Positions 36,484-48,275 of a stretch of DNA of 64,000 nucleotides are shown one piece after another. Each line of letters starts with the position of its first letter. The first letter of the stretch is position 1. Source of the DNA: Archegozetes longisetosus (Eukaryota; Arthropoda; Arachnida; Sarcoptiformes; Trhypochthoniidae); assembly GCA_018873245.2 (NCBI GenBank), contig JAEMBT020000002.1, positions 2,766,001 to 2,830,000 on the forward strand. Reading direction: 5' to 3'. The notes below the pieces were generated by a model. The model saw nothing but the letters and a program-made list of their open reading frames with translations. It made no database searches and was not told where the DNA came from. A program made the position numbers and the translations under genes.

Positions 36484-37297
36484 ATAAACTAAATTTCTGA
36501 TGGTAAACATGTAAATTCGAGATCTTTAACTTTTTTTATGTTAATATTAATCTTGAATTCATTGTGTTTTCGCTTTTGAGTAAATCTTTAGATTTATTTT
36601 ATTATATTTTTCATACCATGAAATCACGCAACAAATGTACGTTCTCGTTTTCACTTTTATAGCACTAATTCTCTATTACAGATGTTTAATCAATCTTTTA
36701 TATTTATCAATCCAAAATAGAGTTGATAAACCTCAGAGCTTAAAAAATTATTCAAATTTGCATTGAGTAAATTAGTATGAATCAATCGATAACCTGTTGA
36801 AATTACCATTCATTCAAATGAAAAAGATATGGCACAAAACCCCAACTTGAAAAGTGTTCGATGGTCTGAAATAACAGGTTTTTGTAGGGGGAAGTGTCAT
36901 GAAATGGTCGTAATCGTTCACAAATTATTGATTATTTTTCTTATCAATATTAAAAGATCAAGTTTTTAGTGTGGATAAGTCATGAATAGATTATTATTGC
37001 TTGAAATTTTGTCTCGTCACTCTTACCTCATCCGACTTCATTAGAAATTAATCCAGAATAATTGCAAAAAATTCATTGGCCAATCGTACATGAGCTTAAA
37101 TATAATGCTCTATTTACGTTTGAAGATTATGTAGTTCTGTATCTATCAAACAAGACTGTTACTAAAATGAATATTATTAACATTTTTTGATACTAGTGAT
37201 CTAGAAATTTCGAATAGGTTAAAAAGATAATGTGCTCTAAAATAATTGTGCTCGTCTGTTGATTTTCACTTCAATTAAAATATTCATCAATTTCTTA
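36484..37297. other. Intergenic, with a repeat of the beta-galactosidase 5' flank
   Basis: About 36588-36690 resembles 31085-31180 upstream of the beta-galactosidase gene (shared TTTTATACCAT.AAATCA and AACAAATG.A..TTCTC). It is therefore a duplicated flank or a dispersed repeat. No gene was recognised in the rest. Confidence 0.45.
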
Positions 37298-37830
37298 CTG
37301 GTATAATTGAAAAGTTCGTACCCTAACGGGGTTCTGATGATAATTAAACTATTTTTTGAATGTTTTATTTAAATATGTCATTTTTAAATATCGAACACAA
37401 AGTTTCAACTTTTTCTGTCGTTCTGTTTGCATTTTATGATATTTTAAACAACTGTTTCCTGAAATAAAAATTGATTTCAATTCTCGAGATTTTCGGGCTA
37501 TTATTGGTTATTGTTTTAAGAAGAAAATGTCGGCCAAGGACACGGCCGAAGAAATTAATTCAGTTTTAGGGCCAAACACTGTTTCATATGAAATGGTTAA
37601 GAAATGTTTAAGAGGGTGCCGATTCTCGTCCGAAGAAGAGATCGATCGGGAAGTAAATGATTTCTTCAACAGTATTACTTTGGTGAGTGGCGACGAGTTT
37701 ATGATAAATGGCAGGAGAGGATCAAGCGGGCCACTAGAGCTCGGGGGGATTACTCTCAAGTTTTTTGTAAAAAAATTTCAATAATATTCATTCTTTGATA
37801 CTTAGGGTACGAACTTTTCAATTATACCAA
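37298..37830 (+). mobile_element. Mariner-type deletion derivative, 533 bp
   Basis: Terminal inverted repeats of about 29 bp ((C/T)TGGTATAATTGAAAAG and on through GTTCGTACCCTAA) are flanked by TA on both sides. The interior holds only the N-terminal part of a mariner transposase. This is a different family from the 426-bp element at 27830. Confidence 0.88.
37527..37784 (+). pseudogene. Mariner transposase N-terminal fragment
   Basis: 85 codons, open. KKKMSAKDTAEEINSVLG followed by YEMVKKCL resembles the first HTH of mariner transposases (MS..EI...). The linker and DDE/D catalytic domain are missing, and the frame ends just before the right terminal repeat. Confidence 0.6.
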
Positions 37831-38349
37831 TATATTATGTCTATATAAAATGAGAAAAATACTATGATTGGTTCAAAGAAAGTCCACTTATCGATTGCCG
37901 AGTTTCGAAGCTTATATTGATTTTGTTGAGTCTAAAGAAATTCACAGATACGAATGCCTTCAACCTCACTATATAGTAAATTTTATATCACCTGTCGGTC
38001 AAGTGATCAGTCAAATGATATGAGAAATGAGACTGATAAGTTTTATAATTATTATTAAAAAAAGTTATTTATGTTACACATGACTATTTTCTCAAAGTTT
38101 CTTTCATTGAAAACAAGCCATGTTATGGTTATTAAAGAAAATTTTTATAATCATTTTAATAGCACAAAAGTAATTGTTCCTAAACATTTATCGATTTATT
38201 TTTCAATAAAATATATCTAACTATTCTTTTTGTTTAAACCATTTCTAACCTAAATATTGCACAACGCCTTGGTTTGATATTTAAGACTTAGTAGCGAGAC
38301 AGGGTGTAAATTTAGTTAAGAATTCAATTACATTCAATCAAGTGAAAAC
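37831..38349. other. Upstream region of the intact receptor gene
   Basis: About 520 bp; some short stretches around 37870-38000 translate to receptor-like words (FEAYIDFVESK), possibly a lost 5' exon, but too short to claim. Confidence 0.3.
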
Positions 38350-40090
38350 ATGCTCAAAAATTTTAATCCATTCATGTTTTTATCACCCAAAATTGATTTC
38401 TACATGTATAATACTCATCCTTTTTGGCAGAAATACATCAACAATGTTAACATGACTAAGGTTGACTTTAATCTAGAAGAGGACAAAAATTGCTTTATTC
38501 ATAAATCTTATGATAAATTATATACAGTTACAAATGAAAAAGATGTGAGCGCTCGATATATCAACTAAACGTAGATATGTTTGAAATAAAAGAAATTTCT
38601 ACTTTTAGGCATGGTATCGGGAGATATCTGAAGACTATTCATATTACGGCTCGAATGCAGTCCCGTTATTGCAACTAATCGCAACTAAAGCTAATAAAAG
38701 GTAAACCAAAATTTCAAATTTAGTATTTGAAACAAAATTTTCCCCAAACAGTGTTCATCTTCTCGTTTTATCTAATGAGAGCATTACATATGGCAGTCTA
38801 ATGAAAAACGATTTGATTGATTCCTATGATATAGGGACTCTTATTGATTATCATGAATACACTAAAACTTATGGATATGAATGTCTTAAACCACAATACG
38901 TGTTGAACCTTCTATCATTTTTCAGTCGAGTTACCCGACATGCTAAAACGGACAGAATAGATATCTTGAAAATTTATGATTCGTATATTTGGCTAATAAT
39001 TTTCTCACTTTTCATATCGTGTGCTCTTTTGAACACATTGATAACAAAATATACTACAAAAAACAAAAATAATTCTTTTTTCTTCAAGTTCTTCAGTTTT
39101 TTATTTATTTATTTTCAGCCTTTCTTGAATAAAGGCTCAGGTCGTAAACCTTTTAATTTTATTTATCTTCTATGGATTCTTTCAATTTATCCGATGGTGG
39201 AGATATTCAAAAATCAATTATTGGCAAAATTGGTTTCAGAACAAGATTTTCGCATAAATACACTAAACGACTTTATAGAATCGGGAAATATTGCATTTAT
39301 TCCTCGACCAACACTAGAATTACTTAATAGCTTATCTAAAGTTAATCACAATGAATTACCAAACTTTTTGCACGTTTTGAAAGATAGAGTAAAAGGCTTT
39401 GATCAAATTTTTGGAGCTGTGGAAAATTTAAATCAAGAAGAATTTTATCATAAAATGAAATATGTAACCATTTTTGCTAGTGAACAGAGTATTGAAGTTA
39501 TTCATGAGTATGTCGGTCGATTTTTAGATATATACATAGCTGGCTCTAGATATTTGGCCGAATCGATCACACCGTTTTGTTTCAGGCCTAATTTCGAACA
39601 CAAAGTTTTAGCACGAAACATGTAAGTCTTATCTAGAATGTTAACAATGATAAAACTTGAAGGCGATATAAAATTTTATAGATTTTGATCGAAATACAAA
39701 TCAAAAATTAGTATTCAATGCAGTTCTTATTGATGTTTCTATTCTAAAACTAATTTCAGTTCTATTACTGCACTGGAAACTGGAATCTCAATTTATTGGC
39801 AGAAAATGAGAGAAAAATTTTTTATCGCATTAGCTGAAAAATTATTCTACGAATTCAAGCAGGAAATTTATTTGAAACTGACTAACAGTGTCAAAATCAA
39901 TTGGTCACCGATCAACTTGTTGGAAATTGTGTCTATAGTCAAATGGTTGTCATACAGTCTGATTTTTTGCTCATTTGTTATAATACAAGAGCTTCTTGAT
40001 TATAAACTAGGACGAATTTCTTATTTGATAAGTCGAGAGTATAATCATTTGAGTAATTGCTTAAGTCATTATTTGAGAAAATTGGCCTAA
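38350..40090 (+). CDS. Ionotropic-receptor-like ligand-gated channel
   Basis: Four exons: 38350-38544, 38609-38700, 38752-39621 and 39760-40090, GT-AG with consistent phases, 495 residues and no break. The topology is that of ionotropic glutamate receptors: an extracellular first lobe; membrane segment 1 (about 174-194, YIWLIIFSLFISCALLNTLI); a pore-loop region (about 207-220, FFSFLFIYFQPF); segment 2 (about 231-249, FNFIYLLWILSIYPMV); a long second lobe; and a last segment (about 438-466, IVKWLSYSLIFCSFVII) before a short tail. The first lobe is short and lacks an amino-terminal domain, as in divergent arthropod IRs. No signal peptide is seen, so a 5' exon may be missing. Canonical glutamate-binding residues were not identified, consistent with a chemosensory IR. 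Three broken relatives surround it. Confidence 0.75.
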
Positions 40091-41905
40091 TCCTTTGAAT
40101 TCTTTACAACTTATTCGAGAAAAATTTGATAGATAAATTATCTTTGAAATTATTTGATCAAATAATTTCAGATAATTTAATTTTTCTCAAATAATATTTT
40201 CGTCTCAGATTATAAACCAAATAAAATACAACTTTCTAAACAACAGTGAATAAATCAGTTCTCTAAAAACATGAATACAAACTGTTTCTTTATCTTCAGT
40301 TTTTCTTTGACTAAGTTTGATGTCAATGTGTTTGAGTGATTTTTCAAATAATTTTCTTTTTTGCTTTAAATATAATGAAGTTTAATAAAATTGAAAATAT
40401 TTAGTCTTTCCAAATTTTCAAATGGCTACCATCAGCTCTATTGTTTGTTCAATTGTTGCAATTCTATAATCTTTGACAGGTAAGTCAATAAAGAAAACTT
40501 ATCGCTATTTGAAAACATCAATATTTCTAATGAAAATAACATTTTGTAATTATCGTAAAAGCTTAATTATTTTAAAAGTATGTAGGTTTTCTAAAACAAT
40601 TATTTGATTTTATGAAAATCGAACATTTAAAGAGATTAAAAATTGTCATATATAATGGAAAACATAAGAACAACTGAATAACGAATAATATACGTAAAGG
40701 AGATGATAACCTCCGAAGAAAACGCAAAACCTGCTTAATACTTTTTTCGCAAATATATTTCAACTAGTTTCACTTTATAATAGAGATTTGCGTAGTATTA
40801 AAATATTTACTATATTAGACTCTTTCCAGCTCACTTTTAAGATTTTATACTCTTACATTTTAATCCTCTTGCTAAAGGTTAAAGGTCATAAGATGTGAGC
40901 TTTGATTTCTAAGAAATCGATTGCAGCTGACCTTCGGTTCGTATTGTAAAAGTCCCTTCCTCGTATCTTATTAGACAAACAAATTTTGTGTTACTCTCGA
41001 GGGACCTAAGAGTGAGAAAACCGGAGCTGAACGAGAGTAAATGGATTTCTCGACCATATATAAAGTCGAGAAAAGTTCATTCGAGGAGTTTTTTGTTTGG
41101 GAGCTGAAAGTCTTTCGTTTGTGTAAAGACCAGAACTTGTATTTAAGTGATATTTTATGTTGATTATTAACAAATGTTCTAGTAGTTTTGTAATTATCAA
41201 AGAATAAAAACTTGTAAACTGTTTAAAAACTTTGTGTTTGTTATTAATAAAGCTGTTACGCCAAACTGAGTAGTATGTCATGACTACTCTCAGTCAAGAT
41301 AAAGCTTCTCATAGGTTAGAGCGAGTATTGTGGTTAAGAAGACTACTGGTGGAAGCCCCCAATTCTACAACAGAAAAGCTAACAGATCCATAGGGCGGAC
41401 TTAGGAACAGCAGAAGAATACTAGACCTATCATGTATGCAGAATAAGCCTCAAGTTTTATAGCACGTGCGCTATCCGTTACATGTGTGTTATTCGATATA
41501 AGAAATACTTATTTTTTGTGACCAAGAATAAACTCAATTATTATAATCAGCTATCAATAGCTTTAAAATTATTGGAACATTTTGAATTTCAGATTTTTAC
41601 CTAATAAGTGAATAGATTAAGAAGTATTGTAGAGATATTATCGAATGCAAATGGTATTCTGCCTATAAAAGCTTAGCGTATACGATCGGGAGCACTTCTA
41701 GTGAGAGAAGCAAACGCCAAAAGGCAACTGAACTGAAAGTATTTGAAGACACTTCAAATATGTAGTTTTTACGGTCGCATATATTCAGTGTCAACAAAGC
41801 TTAATCGAGTTCAGAGAGAGTGTCGCTGCAAAGAGTAGCAGCTGCTCTGCTCAAGAATATAGCTTTTAAATTACGAGCATTAAAATTTTATGGCATTAAA
41901 ATCAT
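40091..41905. other. Intergenic, with LTR-like sequence
   Basis: About 1.8 kb between two receptor loci. It contains an LTR-like segment (separate entry). From about 41280 one frame reads SHRLERVLWLRRLLVEAPNS before a stop, perhaps a gag remnant. No other gene was recognised. Confidence 0.4.
40986..41264 (+). mobile_element. Possible solo LTR
   Basis: Contains TATATAA (41057-41063), two AATAAA signals (41203 and 41246) and a TG...CA frame of plausible LTR size, followed by a short open stretch that could be gag. No second LTR, primer binding site or target duplication was found, so the ends are guesses. Confidence 0.3.
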
Positions 41906-42180
41906 GTTAAAAGGCTTTAATTTCTTCGATTATTTATCAAACTATATTCATTTCTAATTGGGTCATACGTATCCTTATTGGCAATAATATGTAAATAAAG
42001 TTAATATGACTAAAATTTATTTCAATCAAACGAAAATTGACAATTGCTTATTTCCAAGTCTGATAGCGAATTTTATCCAATTACTCAGAACGCGATGTAA
42101 GTTCGAGTCTTAGTTTGGTATAATTACTTTAAAAAAAAGTTTCATATGATATATGCACTGTATTATATCAAACTTATCGG

Positions 42181-42698
42181 TAGTGCTCCGCACGAGTCGA
42201 GTCGATTTGAGCAATTTGTCAAATCGATTCAAACTTTCGAGTTCAAATCTCTAGAAGATTTGACTCAAACGCAGTCGAGTCGAGTCCGGGTCGAGTCCAA
42301 CTCGAATTCGAGTATGACTCAATTAGGTTTGAGGGGATTTGAATTCTTTTGAGCTGTAAAAATGTTCCATGATTTCAAAATTCTGGAACTTTTTAGAGCA
42401 TTCTAGAAACTTATGGAATATTTTGGAACTTTTTAAAGCATTCTACAATCTTGCAATATATTCAGGAACTATCTAGAAAGCATGCATTTTAGTATAAAAG
42501 AGGGTTCACTCTACACGTCCGTTCGATATTTGAGTTGGAAAACTTATGTAATCTATTAATATTAGTTGATTCGATTCTTCGGGTAGGCTCGACGCGAGTC
42601 CAAATCAAATCGATTCGCGGTTTGAACAGACTCGACTTAATTTTTACGAGTCGAATTCAAATTTGCTCAGACTCGAACTCGATTTGTGCGGAGCGCTA
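42181..42698. mobile_element. 518-bp hAT-type MITE with 8-bp target duplication
   Basis: Inverted termini TAGTGCTCCGCAC.... and GTGCGGAGCGCTA, flanked by CTTATCGG (42173-42180) and ATTATCGG (42699-42706), seven of eight bases identical. The intact receptor has TATCGGGAGA at the matching place, which fits the empty site. An 8-bp duplication and TAG...CTA termini point to hAT. The interior is rich in GAGTCGAGTC motifs and has no transposase. Confidence 0.85.
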
Positions 42699-43204
42699 AT
42701 TATCGGGAAGAATCAAAAGAGATTTCATTTTATAGTTCATCTGCAGTCCTCATTTTGCAACTAATTGGACAAAAAAAATTAACAAAAGGTAAACTTGAAA
42801 ATAAAATTTAATTAACAGCCTAATAAAATACCATTACATTATTCATCTCAATCAAGCGTTCATCTATTTGTCGTATCAAACGGAAATATGTCTTTGATTA
42901 ATTTAATGAATAATGATTTGATCGACTCCTACGATATCCGTACGGATATTTTATCGAATCAAAAACCCATGGATTTAGGGTCCAGAACCGAATATAATAT
43001 TAAATACTCTATCATTTGTCAGTCGAGTTATAAGAGAAACAAAAACTGATAGAATGGATGTATTGAAAATCTAAAATTTGAACATAGGCTGATAATGTTA
43101 TTCATATTATGCTATCTAATCGATACTTTGATAAAAGACAGTACCTCTGATAGAAAAGGATTATCTTTTAGTTTAGATAAGCTTTTTAAGTCATTATTTA
43201 CATA

Positions 43205-43766
43205 CACTCGATTACACGGCCAACTAGGACGGTTTAAATCTTAATAGCACTTGAACGGATAATCCAATTTTCAAATGGTTTTCACTGAATTGTGGCTGGA
43301 TAATGTAGGAAATGTTTGATATACCATTCGTTAAAATATTCACCAGGGTTATAAAATAATGAAACAAATTAAAAAATCAAACATTAATATTATTGTAATT
43401 TTGAAACTTTTAATTTTATTAAAAATTAATAGTGTATGGCCTCCGCCATACACACTATTTTAAAACAAATTTAGTATACAATCAATTGTTAACCGATTGT
43501 TTTCCAAACATAAACAAACAGAAAATATCCAAAAGCTACTTTCAATTAGTCTATGCCATACACATATACCATTACTTCTAATGGAAAATTAAGTTTTTAC
43601 TAGAATTGCTATAACTTTGCAACCCTTGTGAATATTTTAACGAATAGTATATCAAACAATTTCAACATTATCCAGTTACAATTTAGTGAAAACCATTTTG
43701 AAATCCGATTATCCGTTCAAGAGCTATCAAGCTTTAAAGCGTCCTAGTTGGCCGTGTAATCGAGTG
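43205..43766. mobile_element. 562-bp MITE with TA target duplication
   Basis: Arms of about 140 bp start CACTCGATTACACGGCCAAC, with the complement ending GTTGGCCGTGTAATCGAGTG on the right. Both sides are flanked by TA (43203-43204, 43767-43768). A smaller palindrome (AGTGTATGGC...GCCATACACACT) sits near 43430-43470. Tc1/mariner-type, non-coding, inserted in receptor pseudogene 2. Confidence 0.85.
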
Positions 43767-44752
43767 TATTTTTATCTTTTTTTGAACACCGGCTCAAATC
43801 GTAAATCATTCAATTTGGTGTATCTTTTATAGATTATTTCTATTGGTCTATGCGGGTTGATATATCTTTGGTCACGATATTCTAAAATTAATTTTTACTA
43901 AGATTAGTCCCAGCTAAAGAATTCCGCAAAAATACTTTGGATAACGTAATACTATCAGAAATTTTAAGATATTTTCATTAGTCTAAAATAGGTAATAACG
44001 AAAATGAGTTGTCAACATCTTTTGGTAGTTTTAGAGATCGATCAGATACTTTCGATCAATTTTTGATCTGTTGGTATCGACAGAGGGTGGAGTTATGGTT
44101 CAAAAATTCGAACACATGACTCTTTTCGCTAACGAAATGTCGAATTCATTAACGAAATTTTGAGTCAATTTTCTGGCGAACATATAGCTAGCTCTGCATA
44201 TATACCTAAAATGATTAGACCGTTTTGTTCTAGGCCTAATTTTGAGTATCAAGTTCTAGCGCACAACTGTGAGTTTATTAAAGTTGATATCATATAATAT
44301 AGGAAGATATAAAATTTTAGACAATATGAGAATTAGGAAAATTTGCTGAACTTCAAAGATGAAATAAGGACCTCCGCAAAAGTAGGGTTTAATGATAAGA
44401 TTTTATCGAAATAATTGCAGGTCGACTATTGCTATGGAAACTGAACTTTCAATATATTGGAAGAAAATGAAGGAAAATTTTAGTCTCATCAGCAAAAATA
44501 CTTTTTTATGAATTTAAGCGAGATTCTTATTCAAAACGCCTTATAAATGCTAGAAACAATTATATGCCAACTATCCGAATGTTCGAAGTTTTGTCTATAT
44601 TAAAGTGGTTGTTGTATAGTCTAAATCTCTGTTCATTTGTTATTATTCTAGAAATTTTTAACTTCAAGCCAAATAAAATGACAAATTCTTAGCAAAGAGT
44701 AAATAGAAAATCTGATCAAACTTATAGGTTTCTCAATTTTCAACCTTTACGC

Positions 44753-45420
44753 TTAGAGTCTAGGAGATCCGGATGAGGATCATCTACTAGTCACATCCAC
44801 ATGTAACCTATATCACCATACTCAACTCTCAATAGGCAATAAAAATTGGTAATTCCTCCCCCATAGGTCATGCCCCTTTTCCAATATGTCGTCAGCAACT
44901 CATTTTCTGGATTGAATTTCAGTAATGTTGCTTCGCCATAGTGGATGTGGCTATAAACAAGACGAATACATGGTTAGACTCCACTCACAACGTAAATCTC
45001 ACGACCTCACTCATGGCCATTCTCCTTTCCATAAAATTCTCTAGGTAGGTACGATCAATGTAACTATTCTTTTGTGAAACTCAATTCTGAGTTAATCGAG
45101 ACAAGTACTGTGAGGCTCTACTCACCTGTTACGAAGTTATAGGAAATTTTATGGAAAGTAGCCACTCATGGAGTGGAATCATGGAATTCACTTTGTGGTT
45201 GGAGTCTAACCATGCATACATCTTGTCTGTAGCCACACTCACTATGGCGAAGCAATATTATTAAAATTCAACACAGGAAATAAGGTATTAACGAGATATT
45301 AGAGAAGGAGCGTGACCAACTTGTCAATTTTTATTGTCGATCGAGAGTCGAGTATTATGATATAGGTTACATATGGATGTGACAAGTAGAAGGTCCTCAT
45401 CCGATTCTCACAGACTCTAA
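44753..45420. repeat. 668-bp foldback element
   Basis: Imperfect inverted arms of about 280 bp; the left starts TTAGAGTCT and continues through CCGGATGAGGA and GTCACATCCA, and the right ends TCCTCATCCG...AGACTCTAA. Further matched blocks include CATGGTTAGACTCCA and TCCATAAAATT. It is GC-richer than its surroundings. No coding remnant recognised. It lies 60 bp past receptor pseudogene 2. Confidence 0.8.
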
Positions 45421-46850
45421 CCATCCAATTGTATAGTTGTTTGAATTGAAAGTTTAAAAAAACGAGCGACAGAATGAAAACCAGCTTTCCCTCTCAAAAA
45501 ATCAATCATTATGCATTAGACGCTATTTTTCGCAATTCAATTCTAACATGATTTCGCCAGTGTGTCATTTATATTTATTCTTTATTTTTATCGACTGATT
45601 ACTTATTTTGATAGTCTTCTTCTATAGAATCTAAACTTTTTAAGAATTTTATAATTGTCATCAAAGTGTGTGATGAGATTTGTTATCATTTTTGATGGAA
45701 ACATTATTTGTTAAGACTATTGCAAAAGTCTCTTAACATTATATTTGAATTCCAATAACTTTAAATAAAAATTGTTGCTGCATCTTGTACATATTTTCTT
45801 ATAACTATATGAGAGATATAAAGTTGTAGCTCAAAATTTTCCAAATCGAATTAGTAATGGATTTTTATGCATCACTATATCCTCCATATTTTCATGCAAT
45901 CTAATCTTGAAAATTCACTCGTACTAATGCAATCGACAAGTATCACGATTTAAAAAAAATCAGGTAAAAATGTACTTTAATTGATTAGGTCATTCAAATA
46001 ACTAACTTCAGGAATAAATTATAGATTTAGATACAATTAATCAAAGAATGAAAAGTTTCAAATTAAATTTATCATTTTAACAAATCTGTATAAACGATTC
46101 CAATTTCTTGGTGTTTTGTACAGTTAAGGACATTGGATAAGTTTATTCAGATTCATTATAATGTTTATGTAATGATTATAAAAGTGAATTGAAATCGAAT
46201 TGATGGACATCTTCTAAATGGGAAATAGAAAGTTTTAATTGAAATTTTGTTTTAAAAATTTTCACCGAAACAACTGAAAATTCACAAAACTTCTCAAAAT
46301 GATGTTCTAAATCACTACATTATTTTTAAAAACATCTTATAATAAATGTCTAAGGAATTCTAGTGAGTCATCTTTCTGTATAGCACGAGTTTTTGAGGTA
46401 GTCTTGGTTCTTTCTCAAAAATTAGAATTTCAGACCTAAAAAATAAAGATGTTTGAAGACTAAAACAAACTCTGTACTTGAAGCACTTAACATCCATTAA
46501 TAAATATTCTATTTTGCAAAGGTTTTATTCATTAAACTCATTGTTTATTAAAACCCCAAACTTTAAAGTTGTATTTCTCAAAATTTTAGTTTCAAAGTTA
46601 GCACTTAATAGTAATGACCAAACTTTCTTATTTCAAATGACTCTTAACTGATAGAATGAATATATTTTATAAAAGATAAAATTGTTTTTCATTAATTTGT
46701 TTATATGCATTGAGCCTATACAATGATGGATAGAAACTAAATGTTCTTTTTATCTTGCTTAATAAATGAACTTAGACAAGGTTTCTTTATTCGAGTTATC
46801 TAATAAAATAAGTTTTTTTTTCTACAGGTAATCAGGTTAACCTCCGTTCC
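45421..46850. other. Gene-poor stretch
   Basis: About 1.4 kb of AT-rich DNA with no recognised gene, RNA or repeat. Confidence 0.45.
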
Positions 46851-47035
46851 ATATCCTTGATTTCAAAATGCAATAAGCGATAAATGAAGACTGAATCCGG
46901 TACATGTTTACTGTATTTATATTCTTTAAGTATAGAAATTAAATATTCTCATTTCGTATTTGAAGAATGTAAGTACAGCAAACATGCACCGGATTTAACC
47001 TTCAGTGTGATTATCTTATTTTGAAATCAGGATAT
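46851..47035. repeat. 185-bp foldback MITE
   Basis: Arms of about 65 bp: ATATCCTTGATTTCAAAAT at left, complement ATTTTGAAATCAGGATAT at right, with inner blocks AATCCGGTACATGTTTACTG and CAGCAAACATGCACCGGATT. Non-coding. Confidence 0.75.
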
Positions 47036-47428
47036 AGTACAAATTTGAACTCAGTATGACTTTTTGAAGTAATCGATTATAATCGATAACTCAAAAAAAT
47101 ACTTTGTTCAAGCCCACTTTTCGATTAAGATAAAAAAGTAATGTAAAATTAATGATAGTGAAAATTCAAGTTATCACATAAAAAACTAACACATGTATCG
47201 AAATGGTTGAAAAAACAAGTTTTGAGAGAATTTCTTAACTCAGTTTATTCTATAACTGTTAAGTAAGATAATAGTTTTATTCATGATAATAAGTAGAAAA
47301 TTATTGGAAATAAACACATGTTCAAACCATATCTATAAGTATACAGAGGAGTAAAATTCATCTACAAAATCATTATAATCAATTTGTCTGGGTTCAACGT
47401 AAAGTTAGTCAAAGTGTTTAAGCTAATA

Positions 47429-48275
47429 ATGGATTTAAATTGTAGTTTAGTCTTGCTGTTCACATTATTCATGTTTAATCTATGCTATTGTGGAGTTTGT
47501 CCAACTGAACAAATGCTTAAGCCATGCATTTGCTCAAATAATATTATATCATGTGGTGGTAATGAAAATTTCAATCTGAAAAAAATCTTCCATACAATGA
47601 GTGACTCAATGAGGGACGCAGATAAACATTTTCTGGAATTTTAAATTAATAACACAGCAATCACTGAATTGGAATTTGACACGTTCGGCGAAATAACGTT
47701 TGAAAGGATTGTCATGGAACCAAGTGCATCAATAAAACGTATACATAGGCACGCTTTCACTGCCACTAATTTCGTAACAAAATATCTGAATTACTCTAGT
47801 AATGCGGCCGTCGTATCTAATCGTTCAGCTGATTATGATATTTTCGCAGCGTTGAGTTCTATCGTTAATTTAGAATACTTTCATGTACACCCTTTTCCTG
47901 AAGATTCGGTTGAATTACCAAGCAATGCTTTCCTACCTTTGAATGGTATACAAAAAAATTTGACCAAATTACAATTTCATAATTGTATAAAAAAAATTAG
48001 GCGATAATTTATTTCAAAACTTGCCATCATTAGAAGTGATAGATTTCTCGTTTAATAAGATTGATTTCATATCTGATAAGGTCTTTGACAACATGAAGCC
48101 TTCCACAAAAGTCCTTTATATTTATTTTAATAATGGAAATCTAAACAGTTCTAGTTTTGAGATTGAATCATTCACTGATTTCAATAGGCCAGTAAAGTTT
48201 GATTTCAGTGGCAATAATAAATTGACTTATTTGGATTCAAAAGTGTTCAAAACATTCCTCAATATGAACAATAAT
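47429..48275 (+). pseudogene. Secreted leucine-rich-repeat protein, broken
   Basis: Starts with a signal peptide (MDLNCSLVLLFTLFMF...CYC), then a cysteine cap (VCPTEQMLKPCICSNN.ISC), and LRR-like text such as NNTAITELEFDTFGEITFERI, LTKLQFHNCIKKI, LPSLEVIDFSFNKIDFISDKVF and LTYLDSKVFKTF. This layout is common in secreted arthropod LRR proteins of the CPxE type. Two breaks are seen: an in-frame TAA at 47642 and a one-base shift in the A-run at 47989-47996. It then runs into retrotransposon sequence at about 48275 without its C-terminal cap. Intronless. The A-run shift could be an assembly error, but the nonsense codon and truncation together favour a pseudogene. Confidence 0.75.

Larger units (their letters stand above)
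41906..44692 (+). pseudogene. Ionotropic-receptor-like pseudogene 2
   Basis: Follows the intact receptor exon by exon. Exon 1 is at about 41906-42100 (GFNFFDYLS, HTYPYWQ, VNMTKIYFNQTKIDNC). Exon 2 is at about 42700-42790 (CAGTCCTCATTTTGCAACTA matches the intact copy). Exon 3 starts at 42850 (SVHLFVVSNGN, NNDLIDSYDI), and continues around the 43205-43766 insertion. The last exon is at 44420-44690 (TIAMETELSIYWKKMKE). In-frame stops, frameshifts and two MITE insertions inactivate it. Confidence 0.85.

Noticed and set aside
41006-41281. 91-codon minus-strand frame
   Set aside because: Lies across LTR-like sequence with TATA and AATAAA signals on the plus strand; no protein features.
42146-42352. 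68-codon frame with repeated ESS/RVES words
   Set aside because: Translation of the GAGTCGAGTC repeats at the end of the hAT-type MITE.
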